Shown here one piece after another: positions 7,914 through 15,318 of a stretch of 24,089 nt of DNA. The notes beneath the pieces are model-generated. The model saw only the letters and a list, made by a program, of their open reading frames with translations. It had not been told where the DNA came from and ran no database searches. How positions within the stretch are numbered: position 1 is the stretch's first letter; the number at the start of each line of letters is the position of its first letter. Both the position numbers and the translations under genes were made by a program. This DNA comes from an uncultured Mycoplasmatota bacterium. Its GTDB lineage: Bacteria > Bacillota_I > Bacilli_A > RF39 > UBA660. The stretch is from NCBI GenBank assembly GCA_900552335.1, contig URZL01000012.1, forward strand, positions 1 to 24,089. The letters run 5' to 3'.

Positions 7914-9032
7914 TCATTTCAATTTAATGCTTTTAATGACAGCAGTACCTTTTGCATTTACTGTTCCATCAATCCATAAATAATATAGTCCACTTAAACT
8001 AGAGATGTCTAACTCATTTGTACCCACTTTTAATGTAATACTATTTGCATCTGAAGGCTTAGATGTTGTAGATGTAGTAAAACCAACTTTCGGACTTCCA
8101 GATGTAAAAGTGGACTCACATTCCACAATTAGTTTATTATACTTACTAATATTAATACTATTTGTTGAACGAAATCTTGGTTGTATTGTACCACTTGTAT
8201 TGTTTCCATTACCGGTTAAAGTAATAGAATTACTATTTACAGTATAAGAGGTTCCATATTCAGAATTAATTTTTGTAAATCCTGATATTATTTCACTATT
8301 TAAACCAGATCCTAACGTTCCACCAAATAGCACGGTTGCTTGTAATCCAGCTGATTTCCAATAATTCCATATACCATCATAGAATATCTGGATAGAATCT
8401 GTATCAGAATCATATCTAATATTTATTTTATTGTTTAAACGACTAATTTCTTGTGTATTATTATTAACAAGTGTTGATAAATTATTACCCATTGTTGATA
8501 GTTCTTCTTTTGTTGCATATACATTTCCTAAATTACTTACTAAATTATCAACCTCATCTTTTGAATAAACATTACTAACGTTTCCTGTTCCATTATCTAA
8601 CATTGCTACATATTTATTTGTTAAAGCATCAAATCCTATGATACAATTTCCAGCTTTTCTTTCTCCTACAATAATTCCGCTATTATAGTTTTTGTATACA
8701 TAATAGGCATCATTTGATATACAAACACTGACATTTCCTTCTCTATCTAAATAGAGTTTTCCTTCTCCATCTATGGTTCCTCTATAATCTAGACTTTCTC
8801 CTTTTTTTGTACTTCCTTGATGTTCCTTATCAAACAAGAATTCATAGACTCCATCATTTTCTATCGCATACAAATTGGCAGATTCTACTAATCCCTCTAC
8901 ACTAGACGCTAGTGCCTTCTTTTTACTTTCTTCTATTACATTTGTTATCATGGGTATTGTGATTAATGTAGTCACGGATAATATAACAATCACAGCTAAT
9001 AATTCTATTAATGTAAATCCTTTTTCTTTCAT
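7914..9032 (-). CDS. Prepilin-like protein with tail-fibre-like stalk and beta-rich head (putative adhesin)
   Basis: A 372-residue protein. Residues 1-5 (MKEKG) are a prepilin leader cut before Phe6; FTLIE and the helix to about residue 36 match the N-methylation domain, with Glu10 (mature Glu5). Residues 37-148 resemble a small pseudopilin globule with Cys104 and Cys130, a possible disulfide. Residues 155-203 carry VYSKDEVDNL, VYATKEEL and a heptad-like stretch, as in trimeric phage tail-fibre stalks. Residues 204-372 are beta-rich and Ser/Thr/Gly-rich with repeated NSI/NSE motifs, probably a binding head. Start chosen at ATG 9032, with AAGGAAGG 8-9 bases upstream; an open frame runs 27 codons further up to a GTG at 9113, through the G-run. 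Expected at the cell surface through a type IV pilus or Com-type machine. The ligand is unknown. Confidence 0.82.
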   Translation of the reverse strand: MKEKGFTLIELLAVIVILSVTTLITIPMITNVIEESKKKALASSVEGLVESANLYAIENDGVYEFLFDKEHQGSTKKGESLDYRGTIDGEGKLYLDREGNVSVCISNDAYYVYKNYNSGIIVGERKAGNCIIGFDALTNKYVAMLDNGTGNVSNVYSKDEVDNLVSNLGNVYATKEELSTMGNNLSTLVNNNTQEISRLNNKINIRYDSDTDSIQIFYDGIWNYWKSAGLQATVLFGGTLGSGLNSEIISGFTKINSEYGTSYTVNSNSITLTGNGNNTSGTIQPRFRSTNSINISKYNKLIVECESTFTSGSPKVGFTTSTTSKPSDANSITLKVGTNELDISSLSGLYYLWIDGTVNAKGTAVIKSIKLK

Positions 9033-9084
9033 ATAATCTTCCTTCCTTTTTATAGCAACAAAAAAAGAAGAGGTATTTAAAATA

Positions 9085-9094
9085 CCCCCCCCCC
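9085..9094. repeat. Homopolymer run of 10 C (G on the coding strand) upstream of the prepilin-like adhesin gene
   Basis: Ten C in a row, 52 bases before the start codon at 9032, matching the 11-base run at 111-121. On the coding strand it follows GCAAAC and is followed by TATTTTAAATACC, so the end of the run joins a short inverted repeat (GGTATTT / AAATACC). With exactly 10 G the upstream frame (GTG 9113 or ATG 9104) is open into the prepilin; with 9 it meets TAA a few codons on. A strong internal ribosome site makes the downstream ATG the likelier start. Confidence 0.9.
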
Positions 9095-9130
9095 GTTTGC
9101 ACATAGCAAACACAAAAAAATTTACTATCT

Positions 9131-9147
9131 ACAAACTATATTACTAT
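9131..9147 (-). promoter_or_regulatory. Conserved 17-base motif upstream of prepilin gene, copy 2
   Basis: Identical over 17 bases to 166-182. On the coding strand it holds TAATAT (9143-9138), here with TTAAAT 16 bases upstream, so a promoter is possible. Transcription from it would place the G-run in a 5' leader of roughly 100 bases. Confidence 0.45.
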
Positions 9148-9196
9148 TTTTATGTACACATTTAATATATCATAAAAATATCTATTTATCAATAAA

Positions 9197-10936
9197 TTAT
9201 TTCCATCTATTGAAAACATCACAGTTACTACTATGTGGTTCTGGATTTGGAAGTTCCATCTGAATAATCAAAGGGACTTTAAAAGCCTTACCAAATGCTA
9301 CACAAGTACCAGGTTGCAATGTTTTTTGTTTTTCCACAATTTCAGCATTAATATTTGGAAGCATTTTTTTAATATAATCTAAATCTCTTGGATGATTCAT
9401 TTTAAATATCATAAAATTGCTACACTGTGAAATAACAGTCTCCGAAATTTCTACTGGTCTTTGTGAAATCAAGTTAAAAATTAAACCATATTTTCTTCCT
9501 TCTTTGGCAACCCTTTCAAAAATGTTGTATCCAATTAAATAGTTATCCGTATCGTTTTGAACATATCTGTGAGCTTCTTCCAAAAAAATATGGAAAGGAA
9601 TACTTGCTCTCACTTTTAATTTTTTTGTAAAATCAAATAGCATTCTAGTATAAACTTTTGTAATTACCTTAGCAATAGAATCATCTATATCTTCTAAGTT
9701 AAAATTAATAATTTGTGCTTTTCCATCTTGACATGCTACAAGAGACGAAATATAAGATTCTAAAGTAACATAAGAAGGATAACTAAAATAAGTTGCATTT
9801 TGACTGATAGCAATAGAATGTAATCTTACTTTTAAAGTAATTGCTTCGTTATACATTTTATCATTACGTAAAAGTCCTTCTGAAATTAAGGTAAATTCTA
9901 GAGCTTTCTCTAAATCCTGTAATGTATAAAAGTTGGTCTTTTTAGGTTCATAAGCATCATATTCATCATGAATAAAACTTGAAATATACTCTGTAACTAA
10001 AATACTTTCTGTAAATTCACCATCTTTATCAATGGTAAAACACTCTCTAAATTTTCGAACATAACCAATTCCTTGTACAGGAGAATTCAAATTAAATTCA
10101 TTCGTAGAACAACTTGCTAGAATAGAAAAAATATCATTTCTTTTAGCCGTAGAAGTTTGATTTGTATATAAAATAGTCATAATAGCTTTAGCAATTAAAT
10201 GATTTTTATAACGATTAGCTTGCTCATCTGATTCTGAAAATATACTAACTAATTTCAACATTCTTTCAATAATAGGTAACTGAGAATGACTGTCTGCCCC
10301 TAATAATAAAGCAATATCATCTATTCCTAGTAGCCATAATGGAATTCTTAAAATAGAACCATCTGTATCATTTAAATTGGTTGTATAATATTTAAAATGA
10401 TAATTAGGATTATAAGCATTTAATTTTGAAAAAGCATTATGATACTCTCCATATGCATCAAATATAAAGAAATTAGAACGAAAAGGAACTATTTTTGTTT
10501 TTTCAAAAATATTTTGTAATAATCTAGCAACCCCATAAGATTTACCACTACCTGTATTACCAAAAATAGCCATATGGTTACTGAATAATTCATTAATATC
10601 GACATAAATAGGACAATTGCTGTATAGAGGTGAATAACCCAAAAATAAATTATTTTCTGTATCTTTTCCAACTAAATATTTTAATTCCTCTTCCGTAATT
10701 AAACGTATCTTAGAATTTAAAGATGGCTTCATTATTAAACCAGCTAAAAAATGATCATTTAAAATTTCTCCTAAAAAGTGAACAGTTACTTTCACACCAT
10801 CAATATCTTCAATTTCACCAATAATTTTTCTATTTCCATCTTCAAAAATAATATGCATATTCATTAAATTAGAAGATACACTTTCTAATTCGATATGCGC
10901 TAAAGTATTACTAATATACACTATTTTACCAACCAT
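9197..10936 (-). CDS. HerA/DUF87-type hexameric ATPase
   Basis: A 579-residue protein of the HerA/FtsK superfamily. The N-terminal beta region (1-75) resembles a HAS-barrel. Walker A is GNTGSGKS (126-133), followed by FFIFDAYGEYHN (156-167), the HerA-type D-x-x-G-E-Y element. Walker B is FHIFLEEAHR (448-457), with Glu next to the nucleotide, and VAKEGRKYGLIFNLISQRP (476-494) holds the likely arginine finger and sensor. HerA proteins are DNA-translocating motors, in archaea partnered with NurA nuclease and in many bacteria with defence nucleases. Here the gene starts 8 bases after ylxM in the ftsY operon, with no nuclease partner beside it, so a housekeeping role is likelier than defence. The specific function is unknown. 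Confidence 0.85.
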   Translation of the reverse strand: MVGKIVYISNTLAHIELESVSSNLMNMHIIFEDGNRKIIGEIEDIDGVKVTVHFLGEILNDHFLAGLIMKPSLNSKIRLITEEELKYLVGKDTENNLFLGYSPLYSNCPIYVDINELFSNHMAIFGNTGSGKSYGVARLLQNIFEKTKIVPFRSNFFIFDAYGEYHNAFSKLNAYNPNYHFKYYTTNLNDTDGSILRIPLWLLGIDDIALLLGADSHSQLPIIERMLKLVSIFSESDEQANRYKNHLIAKAIMTILYTNQTSTAKRNDIFSILASCSTNEFNLNSPVQGIGYVRKFRECFTIDKDGEFTESILVTEYISSFIHDEYDAYEPKKTNFYTLQDLEKALEFTLISEGLLRNDKMYNEAITLKVRLHSIAISQNATYFSYPSYVTLESYISSLVACQDGKAQIINFNLEDIDDSIAKVITKVYTRMLFDFTKKLKVRASIPFHIFLEEAHRYVQNDTDNYLIGYNIFERVAKEGRKYGLIFNLISQRPVEISETVISQCSNFMIFKMNHPRDLDYIKKMLPNINAEIVEKQKTLQPGTCVAFGKAFKVPLIIQMELPNPEPHSSNCDVFNRWK

Positions 10937-10944
10937 ACTCTCAC

Positions 10945-11235
10945 CTATTCCTCTATAATATCAAGTAATTCCTTTTCAAGATTACTACCTTTTATTATTT
11001 TTTTTATTCTTTTACTTTTTTCATCAATCTTTAAATTATCTTCTAAATATAGTAATTTATTTTCACTATCTTTAATATTTTTAAAAACAGCATTTCGAGA
11101 AACTTGATAATTTTCACTAATTTCTCCTAAACTATAATTGTTAAAATAATAATCTTCAAAATAACATTGTTGTTTTTCTGTTAAAATACTGCCATAAATA
11201 TCATATAAATCAATAAAATATAAACGATTATCCAT
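10945..11235 (-). CDS. ylxM: YlxM/p13-like sigma-factor-like DNA-binding protein (UPF0122)
   Basis: A 96-residue, all-helical protein of the YlxM family. Its middle (about 33-60: YSLGEISENYQVSRNAVFKN) is a helix-turn-helix like sigma-70 region 4, and the C-terminus is charged and helical. Family members sit beside ffh or ftsY and are thought to modulate the signal recognition particle pathway; in streptococci YlxM binds SRP components. Its position two genes after ftsY agrees with this. It overlaps the upstream small membrane protein gene by 8 bases, suggesting translational coupling. No ffh gene is in the window. Confidence 0.88.
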   Translation of the reverse strand: MDNRLYFIDLYDIYGSILTEKQQCYFEDYYFNNYSLGEISENYQVSRNAVFKNIKDSENKLLYLEDNLKIDEKSKRIKKIIKGSNLEKELLDIIEE

Positions 11236-11455
11236 AAAGCATTCCTAATAATACTAAAATCGCAGCTACTATATATAAAATAGTAAATCCCTTTCTTTTA
11301 TAAATTTTATAATTATTGTAACTCATAACTAGTAATGTCAAAATAAATAGTATCTCTAAAATTAAAAGAACAGGAACAAAAAAATTAATAATTAAAAAGA
11401 TAACAATTAAAGCTGTTAAAATGGCTTGAATCCATACTCCTATATTTTTATTCAT
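11228..11455 (-). CDS. Small integral membrane protein of unknown function
   Basis: A 75-residue hydrophobic protein starting at ATG 11455, inside the last codons of ftsY (8-base overlap) with GGTGAT just upstream. A longer reading back to 11506 exists but would overlap ftsY more deeply and lacks a better ribosome site. Three membrane spans are visible: about 8-26, 28-45 and 57-74, with a basic loop (NNYKIYKRKG, 47-56) between the last two that would face the cytoplasm. No motif identifies a function. The tight coupling to ftsY and ylxM on both sides suggests a link to membrane targeting, but this is inference from context only. Confidence 0.75.
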   Translation of the reverse strand: MNKNIGVWIQAILTALIVIFLIINFFVPVLLILEILFILTLLVMSYNNYKIYKRKGFTILYIVAAILVLLGMLYG

Positions 11456-12431
11456 CTTTATCACCCAATCCTTTAAATAAACCATAGATATATTTTTCAA
11501 TATCAAATATTTTTAAATCTTCTTTTTTTTCACCTAAACCAATATATTTCACTGGAATTCCAACCATTTCTTTAATGGCTAGAACAATTCCTCCTCTAGC
11601 AGTTCCATCTAATTTTGTTAAAATAATCCCTGTAATATTCGTAATTTCTTTGAAACTTTTTGCTTGACTAATACCATTTTGACCAGTCGTTGCATCGATT
11701 ACAAGTAATGTTTCATGAGGAGCTCCACTCACATTATTTTCAATTACCTTATTAATTTTAGAAAGTTCATTCATTAAATTCACTTTATTTTGTAAACGTC
11801 CTGCCGTATCAATTAAAACAACATCATAATTTTCATTTTTAGCTTTTTCAAGTCCATCATAGACAACACTAGCAGGATCTGCCCCTTCCTTTTTGACAAT
11901 ATCTGCACCTGTGATTTTTGACCACTCTTCTAATTGTTCAATCGCACCTGCTCTAAAAGTATCACCAGCTATTAATAACACTTTTTTCCCTTCTTGTTTT
12001 AGTTTATAAGCAATCTTTCCAATAGAAGTTGTTTTTCCCACTCCATTAACACCAACAAATAATAAAACAGTTGGGCCTTCTTTTGCATATTGTATTTTAT
12101 TTACAATAATTTCATTTTGAACATAAATAATAAACATTTCGTCTACTATAATTTCTTTTAAATCAGTAGCAGAGGTAATATTTTCTTTTTTTACTCTTTC
12201 TCTAATTTTTTTTGTAAATTCCATTACGGTATTTACACCTATATCAGCGCTTATTAGAATGTCTTCTAATTCTTCGTAATACTCTTCATCAATAATATTG
12301 TGCTTCATTGTAAGAAGATTTAGCTTAGAAGTAAATTCTTTTCTTGTCTTTTCTAATCCTTTATCGTAACTATCTACTAAGTCTTTTTCTTCTTTTTTAA
12401 AGACACCTTTAAATTTATCAAAAAGTCCCAT
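11448..12431 (-). CDS. ftsY: Signal recognition particle receptor FtsY
   Basis: A 327-residue SRP GTPase of the FtsY type. The first 15 residues (MGLFDKFKGVFKKEE) form an amphipathic basic helix for membrane binding; the usual acidic A domain is almost absent, as in many Firmicutes. The N domain spans about 20-110. The GTPase motifs are GVNGVGKTT (127-135, G1), DTFRAGA (157-163), DTAGRLQNK (208-216, G3), TKLDGTARGG (272-281, G4 and closing loop) and GLGE (298-301). It receives ribosome-SRP complexes and passes them to SecYEG. ATG at 12431 has AAGGAGG 5-6 bases upstream. First gene of a four-gene operon with overlapping or nearly touching members. Confidence 0.97.
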   Translation of the reverse strand: MGLFDKFKGVFKKEEKDLVDSYDKGLEKTRKEFTSKLNLLTMKHNIIDEEYYEELEDILISADIGVNTVMEFTKKIRERVKKENITSATDLKEIIVDEMFIIYVQNEIIVNKIQYAKEGPTVLLFVGVNGVGKTTSIGKIAYKLKQEGKKVLLIAGDTFRAGAIEQLEEWSKITGADIVKKEGADPASVVYDGLEKAKNENYDVVLIDTAGRLQNKVNLMNELSKINKVIENNVSGAPHETLLVIDATTGQNGISQAKSFKEITNITGIILTKLDGTARGGIVLAIKEMVGIPVKYIGLGEKKEDLKIFDIEKYIYGLFKGLGDKDE

Positions 12432-12456
12432 AAAACCTCCTTATCTTCTATTACCC

Positions 12457-12485
12457 ATTGTACACTAATTTTATAAATTTTTAAA
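12457..12485 (-). promoter_or_regulatory. Probable promoter of the ftsY operon
   Basis: -10 TACAAT (12462-12457) and a -35-like TTTAAA (12485-12480) with a 17-base spacer, about 26 bases before the ftsY start codon. Confidence 0.6.
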
Positions 12486-12504
12486 GGGATTTTAAACATT
12501 TTTA

Positions 12505-12533
12505 TTACCACATTTAAAAGGTTAGAATATAAT
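12505..12533 (+). promoter_or_regulatory. Probable promoter of the ABC importer operon
   Basis: -35 TTACCA (12505-12510), a 17-base spacer and a perfect -10 TATAAT (12528-12533), followed by AGAAAGGGG and the TTG start at 12558. The leader is about 18 bases, too short for a riboswitch such as TPP. Confidence 0.7.
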
Positions 12534-12557
12534 ACTAAAGAAGAAAGGGGAATATTT

Positions 12558-13532
12558 TTGAAAAAAATAATTTTATTAATTATTACAATCCTAGTATGTA
12601 CAGCTTTGGTATGGTTAGGATTTTTCCAAAATCAAAAATCTGATTTGAAGAAAGTAAGAGTAGCAGAAGTAACGCATTCTATTTTCTATGCTCCACAATA
12701 TTTAGCGCACTCTTTAGGTTATTTTGAAGAGGAAGGGTTAGATGTTGAATTTATTCTAACAAGTGGTGCAGATAAAGTAACAACTGCTGTTTTATCTGGA
12801 GATGTCGAAATTGGATTTTGTGGTAGTGAGGCTACCATCTATGTATACAATAATGGAGAAAAGGATTATTTAGTTAACTTTGCGGGCTTAACAAAAAAAG
12901 ATGGAAGCTTTTTAGTGTCTAGAAAAAAAGAAAGTTTTGACATTAAAAATCTAGTTGGAAAACACATCATAGCTGGTAGAAAAGCTGGTATGCCAGCAAT
13001 GACACTAGAATATGCTTTAAATCAAAATGGCGTTAAAACAAGTGAGGTAAATTTTGATACTAGTATTGATTTTGCTTCTACAACTGGAGCTTTTATTGGA
13101 GGAACTGGTGACTATGTATCTGTATTTGAGCCAACTGCATCTTCTCTAGAAAAACAAGGAGTTGGTCACATTGTTGCCTCTATTGGTGAATTAGGTGGCA
13201 CTGTTCCATATACTGCCTATAATGCAAGATTAAGTTATATCAAAAATAATGAAGATGTGATAAAAGGATTTACAAAAGCAATTGATAAAGCGTTAGTTTA
13301 TGTAAAAGAACATAATTCTAATGAAATTGCTGAGGCTATATCTAGCTATTTTCCTGACACATCCCTTAATGATATTACAGCTATAGTAGATAGATATAAA
13401 AACATTGATGCCTGGTTTGATAACACGAATATTTCTGAAAAAGATTTTAATCACGTTATGGACATTATGGAAAATGCAGGCGAATTAACAAATAGAGCTC
13501 CTTATAGTAAATTAGTTACAAGTATAAAATAA
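12558..13532 (+). CDS. ABC importer substrate-binding protein, SsuA/THI5/NMT1-like
   Basis: A 324-residue periplasmic-binding-protein type II fold. Residues 3-23 are a hydrophobic segment; no Cys of a lipobox follows, so it is probably membrane-anchored by this helix rather than lipidated, unusual for a Gram-positive binding protein. The family signature is VTHSIFYAPQYLAHSLGYF (38-56), then GLDVEF, DVEIGFCGSEA and the domain-crossing region KHIIAGRKAGMP. Relatives deliver aliphatic sulfonates, taurine, or thiamine and pyrimidine precursors; the sequence does not decide between these. The start is TTG at 12558 after AAAGGGG. The next genes encode the ATPase and permease. A hairpin directly after the stop may lower expression of these relative to the binding protein. 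Confidence 0.88.
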   Translation: MKKIILLIITILVCTALVWLGFFQNQKSDLKKVRVAEVTHSIFYAPQYLAHSLGYFEEEGLDVEFILTSGADKVTTAVLSGDVEIGFCGSEATIYVYNNGEKDYLVNFAGLTKKDGSFLVSRKKESFDIKNLVGKHIIAGRKAGMPAMTLEYALNQNGVKTSEVNFDTSIDFASTTGAFIGGTGDYVSVFEPTASSLEKQGVGHIVASIGELGGTVPYTAYNARLSYIKNNEDVIKGFTKAIDKALVYVKEHNSNEIAEAISSYFPDTSLNDITAIVDRYKNIDAWFDNTNISEKDFNHVMDIMENAGELTNRAPYSKLVTSIK

Positions 13533-13552
13533 AAAGCCTTTTGGCTTTTTTT
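13531..13552 (+). terminator. Terminator or attenuator between binding-protein and ATPase genes
   Basis: An 8-bp stem AAAAAGCC / GGCTTTTT with loop TTTT, followed by T. It begins within the stop codon of the binding-protein gene and lies 97 bases before the ATPase start. Partial read-through would give an excess of binding protein, common in importer operons. Confidence 0.75.
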
Positions 13553-13648
13553 GATGAAATACTACTTAAATAAATATTAATTTTCATGTGGATATCCCAA
13601 ACAAAAAACAAAGAGTATCATAAAATAAAAATAGCTAGGAGGGATACA

Positions 13649-14392
13649 TTGGACAGCACTGTTTTAAGTGTGTATAACTTAAAAAAAATTTATCATACAA
13701 AAAAAGAAGAAATTGTAGCTGTGGATAACTTCTCTTTTTCTCTTCATAAAGGAGAAATTGTAGCTATTGTTGGACCAAGTGGTTGTGGAAAATCAACTAT
13801 ACTAAATATGATAGGTGGATTAATTGAAAAATCAGGTGGGAAAATAGATTTTAAAACTAAAAAAAATATTAGCTATATGCTACAAGAAGATGCTTTATTT
13901 CCATTTAGAACAGTTTATAAAAACTGTTTATTAGGACTAGAAATAAAGAATATTAATACCCCAGAAAATCAAAAATACGTAAATAATTTAATTCAAAAAT
14001 ATGGTTTAGAAGAATTTAAAAATAGTTTACCAAGCAATCTTTCAGGTGGCATGAGACAAAGAGTAGCTTTAATTAGAACACTAGCTACTCATCCAAATTT
14101 TATCCTATTAGATGAACCATTTTCAGCATTAGATTTTCAATCCAGATTAATGCTAACCGATGATGTATACAAAATAATTAAAGAAGAAAACATTAGCACT
14201 ATTATCATAACTCATAACATTGAAGAAGCTGCAAGCTTAGCCGATCGTGTCATTGTTTTGTCAGATAGACCAAGTATTATTAAAAATATTTATACAACTA
14301 ATTTTAATGAAATACCAAGCATTAATAGAAAAAACAAAAATTTCAATTCTTTATGTAATCAAATATGGAAGGATATTGATATTCATGTCTAG
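13649..14392 (+). CDS. ABC importer ATPase, SsuB/TauB/ThiZ-like
   Basis: A 247-residue ATP-binding subunit that powers the neighbouring importer. Walker A is GPSGCGKST (42-50), the Q-loop is MLQEDALFPFRT (77-88), the signature is LSGGMRQR (131-138), Walker B is FILLDEP (151-157), and the switch His is His189 (ITHNIEEA). The Q-loop and FPFRT region are typical of the nitrate/sulfonate/taurine group. Start chosen at TTG 13649 because a perfect AGGAGGG ribosome site lies 5-6 bases upstream; an ATG 63 bases earlier lacks one. It overlaps the permease gene by 8 bases. Confidence 0.93.
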   Translation: MDSTVLSVYNLKKIYHTKKEEIVAVDNFSFSLHKGEIVAIVGPSGCGKSTILNMIGGLIEKSGGKIDFKTKKNISYMLQEDALFPFRTVYKNCLLGLEIKNINTPENQKYVNNLIQKYGLEEFKNSLPSNLSGGMRQRVALIRTLATHPNFILLDEPFSALDFQSRLMLTDDVYKIIKEENISTIIITHNIEEAASLADRVIVLSDRPSIIKNIYTTNFNEIPSINRKNKNFNSLCNQIWKDIDIHV

Positions 14393-15176
14393 TAAAGAAC
14401 ATTGTCTTTTTTTAAAAAAACTAAAAAAAGATAAAATACGAATTCGTATTTTTCAATTTATGATCATTTTCATCTTTGTTATAGGATGGCAATTTTTAGC
14501 TAATAAAGAAATCATTAACACTTTTATTACTTCTAGTCCTAAAAAAGTAGTTGAAACCATTATAATGCTACATCAAACAGGTGAATTATATCATCACATT
14601 TTTGTTACTTTATATGAAACAATATTTAGCTTTGCTATTGGCACAATTTTGGGCTTTTTTATTGCTACACTATTATGGTGGAACAAATTCATTTCCAAAA
14701 TTGTTGATCCTTATTTAACTATCATCAATAGTTTACCTAAAGTTGCACTTGGACCAATTATTATTATATGGGGTGGAGCAGGCATCAAATCTATCGTAAT
14801 AATGGCTTTATTAATTTCAACTATTATTACAATTATTAATGTTACAGATGGATTCAATAGTGCGCCTAGTAATCAGATAAAACTATTAAAAACCTTTAAT
14901 GCTACAAAACTACAAATATTTTTCAAATTAATATTACCTCATTCCTTTAAAATAATCATAAGTGCTTTAAAAATTAACATTAGTATGTCACTCATTGGAG
15001 TAATTATGGGAGAGTTTTTAGTTTCCAAAGAAGGTGTTGGTTATTTAATAGTTTATGGATCACAAACTTTTAATTTAAATCTAGTAATTACAGGTGTTAT
15101 CATTTTAGCTATTCTATCAGCTATTATGTATTATTCTATTTTATATCTAGAAAAAAAACTTAATGAAACCCATTAA
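14385..15176 (+). CDS. ABC importer permease, SsuC/ThiX-like
   Basis: A 263-residue BPD_transp_1 permease, forming the membrane channel of the importer (presumably a homodimer). About six spans are visible (near 22-38, 76-95, 118-130, 135-152, 190-210 and 232-255). The ATPase-coupling EAA-type loop is seen at about 169-187 (KTFNATKLQIFFKLILPHS). The start is ATG 14385 inside the end of the ATPase gene; the frame is open further upstream, but that stretch overlaps the ATPase gene deeply and has no ribosome site. GGAAGGA lies about 11 bases before the chosen start. A terminator follows. Confidence 0.9.
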   Translation: MSSKEHCLFLKKLKKDKIRIRIFQFMIIFIFVIGWQFLANKEIINTFITSSPKKVVETIIMLHQTGELYHHIFVTLYETIFSFAIGTILGFFIATLLWWNKFISKIVDPYLTIINSLPKVALGPIIIIWGGAGIKSIVIMALLISTIITIINVTDGFNSAPSNQIKLLKTFNATKLQIFFKLILPHSFKIIISALKINISMSLIGVIMGEFLVSKEGVGYLIVYGSQTFNLNLVITGVIILAILSAIMYYSILYLEKKLNETH

Positions 15177-15184
15177 GTCTTTTT
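15159..15184 (+). terminator. Terminator of the ABC importer operon
   Basis: A 7-bp stem CTTAATG / CATTAAG (15159-15165 with 15171-15177) with loop AAACC, followed by TCTTTTT. It overlaps the end of the permease gene. Confidence 0.75.
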
Positions 15185-15318
15185 AAAATTTTTCAATAAA
15201 CTATACTTATAAAATTGTTAAATTCAATTTGAAATATAATATTACATAATTTTGAAAGATTCATTTAAGCTTTTATAATAAGTAAAGAAATCTTTATTTC
15301 TAAAAATTTAATTTTCTA

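Noticed and set aside
9033..9113. N-terminal extension of the prepilin-like protein up to GTG 9113 (27 extra codons through the G-run)
   Set aside because: ATG 9032 has a strong ribosome site and gives the standard short prepilin leader; copy 1 has a stop in the matching upstream frame, so the extension is not conserved.
9150..9196. Terminator for the HerA-like gene
   Set aside because: Only a 6-bp all-AT palindrome (ATTTAT/ATAAAT) is present with an interrupted T tract; too weak to call.
9197..10936. HerA-based antiphage defence system
   Set aside because: No nuclease, SIR2 or DUF4297 partner is adjacent; the gene is embedded in the ftsY-ylxM operon.
12432..12557. TPP or other riboswitch before the THI5-like importer
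   Set aside because: The gap is 126 bases and shared by two divergent promoters; the predicted leader is about 18 bases and no aptamer motif was seen.
15177..15318. Gene or terminator for the minus-strand surface cluster in the 142-base convergent gap
   Set aside because: Only short AT-rich inverted repeats (such as AAATTG/CAATTT at 15212-15230) without a clear T tract; no frame with a ribosome site.
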